From Lichenibacterium dinghuense (GTDB lineage: Bacteria; Pseudomonadota; Alphaproteobacteria; Rhizobiales; Beijerinckiaceae), in the NCBI RefSeq assembly GCF_021730615.1, contig NZ_JAJLMN010000001.1, positions 4,351,501 to 4,415,500 on the forward strand: 64,000 bases of DNA, written 5' to 3'. Of this stretch, positions 63,614 to 64,000 are shown in pieces (positions within the stretch are counted from its first letter, which is position 1; every line of letters starts with the position of its first letter). Below the pieces are notes generated by a model. The model saw nothing but the letters and a program-made list of their open reading frames with translations. It made no database searches and was not told the origin of the DNA. The position numbers and the translations under genes are program-made.

Positions 63614-63916
63614 TCACGGCTCTTCGCCGTCCGACGGCCCTCTGCGGGCGAGGTCGAGGGAGAATCGCTTCACCCGCTCGCGGGCCTGATCGACCCGCCG
63701 CAGAACGGCCTGAGCTTCCGCGAGCAGCACGGCTCCGCTCGGCGTGAGCCGCAATCCGCGGCCGACGCGGTCGAACAGCGCCACCGCGAACTCGGCCTCC
63801 AGCGCCGCCACGGAGGCGCTGACGGCCGACTGGGCGATGCGGAGGGCGCGGGCCGCCTGCGTGAGGTGCTCGCGCTCGGCGACAGCGACGAAGACGCGCA
63901 ACTGCTCGAGCGTCAC
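63614..63916 (-). CDS. truncated LysR-family regulator (DNA-binding domain only)
   Basis: A 100-residue protein consisting only of a LysR-type HTH and the linker helix: TLEQLRVFVAVAEREHLTQA, AQSAVSASVAALE, LFDRVGRGLRLTPSG and AVLRRVDQARERVKRFS. Normal members have about 300 residues with a substrate-binding domain; here a stop follows after LDLARRGPSDGEEP, and no effector domain continues in any frame downstream because the tsdB promoter region follows. Starts with GTG at 63916. It may be a remnant, or a small DNA-binding regulator in its own right. Confidence 0.75.
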   Translation of the reverse strand: MTLEQLRVFVAVAEREHLTQAARALRIAQSAVSASVAALEAEFAVALFDRVGRGLRLTPSGAVLLAEAQAVLRRVDQARERVKRFSLDLARRGPSDGEEP

Positions 63917-64000
63917 GCGTGCGTCCCGCGCGGCCCGGCCGGTTCCACCCGGCGTCGCGCCCTCCTTCCGGGGCCGCCTCCGGCGATCCGTCTCCGGTTC

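Overview
The window comes from a high-GC alphaproteobacterium, most likely a member of the Hyphomicrobiales (Rhizobiales). This rests on the chemotaxis operon order (soluble receptor, STAS protein, cheY, cheA, cheW, cheR, cheB, cheY, cheD, small CheT-like protein), the frequent GTG/TTG starts with 4-bp stop/start overlaps, and the eukaryote-like sulfide:quinone reductase with a BigR-type regulator. No genus can be named from the sequence alone.

Layout. 1-7363 (minus): tkt, tal, gnd, zwf and two tandem HAD phosphatases, a complete pentose phosphate set, with hairpins after tkt and tal. 7594-17858: housekeeping and catabolic genes (crcB, def-fmt-truA, aldo/keto reductase, FMN 2-hydroxyacid dehydrogenase, DapA-like aldolase, AmpG-like permease, an SDR without the catalytic Tyr, a catalase-fold protein). 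18451-26603: a ten-gene chemotaxis operon built on a soluble PAS receptor and followed by a ParA-like ATPase. 27393-35391: a scar-like island with a tyrosine recombinase remnant, a 16-bp tRNA 3'-end fragment, an alpha/beta hydrolase with a LuxR regulator, an AT-rich orphan, and a four-gene conjugation fragment (coupling protein, TraL-like ATPase, two unknowns) ending in helically phased GGCCAC repeats.

35392-39071: an ECF sigma/anti-sigma pair at the end of an operon with a frameshifted YVTN protein, a DUF305 protein and an NTF2-like protein; an ECF-type promoter lies upstream of the first gene, suggesting autoregulation. 40035-44618: a periplasmic thiol-redox unit (DsbA-like, DsbD) divergent from an OmpR/QseC-type two-component system, with a CTTAAG-N5-CTTAAG box between them.

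44633-63916 is the most coherent part, an inorganic sulfur oxidation and respiration region. Sulfide:quinone reductase and a Blh/persulfide-dioxygenase-like metallohydrolase diverge from a peroxiredoxin, a BigR/SqrR-like repressor, two YeeE/YedE half-transporters and a TauE exporter. Then come an AcfC-like binding protein, the sulfite dehydrogenase SorAB in an operon with a class III adenylate cyclase, a DsbA-like protein and a YeiH transporter. Last is a seven-gene operon that I read as tsdB-tsdA (thiosulfate dehydrogenase and its dihaem partner) joined by overlapping stops and starts to a B-type (ba3-like) haem-copper oxidase with Sco and CtaG-like assembly factors. Together they could take sulfide to sulfite to sulfate and thiosulfate to tetrathionate, passing electrons to oxygen through dedicated cytochromes. 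Functions are inferred from motifs and context only.
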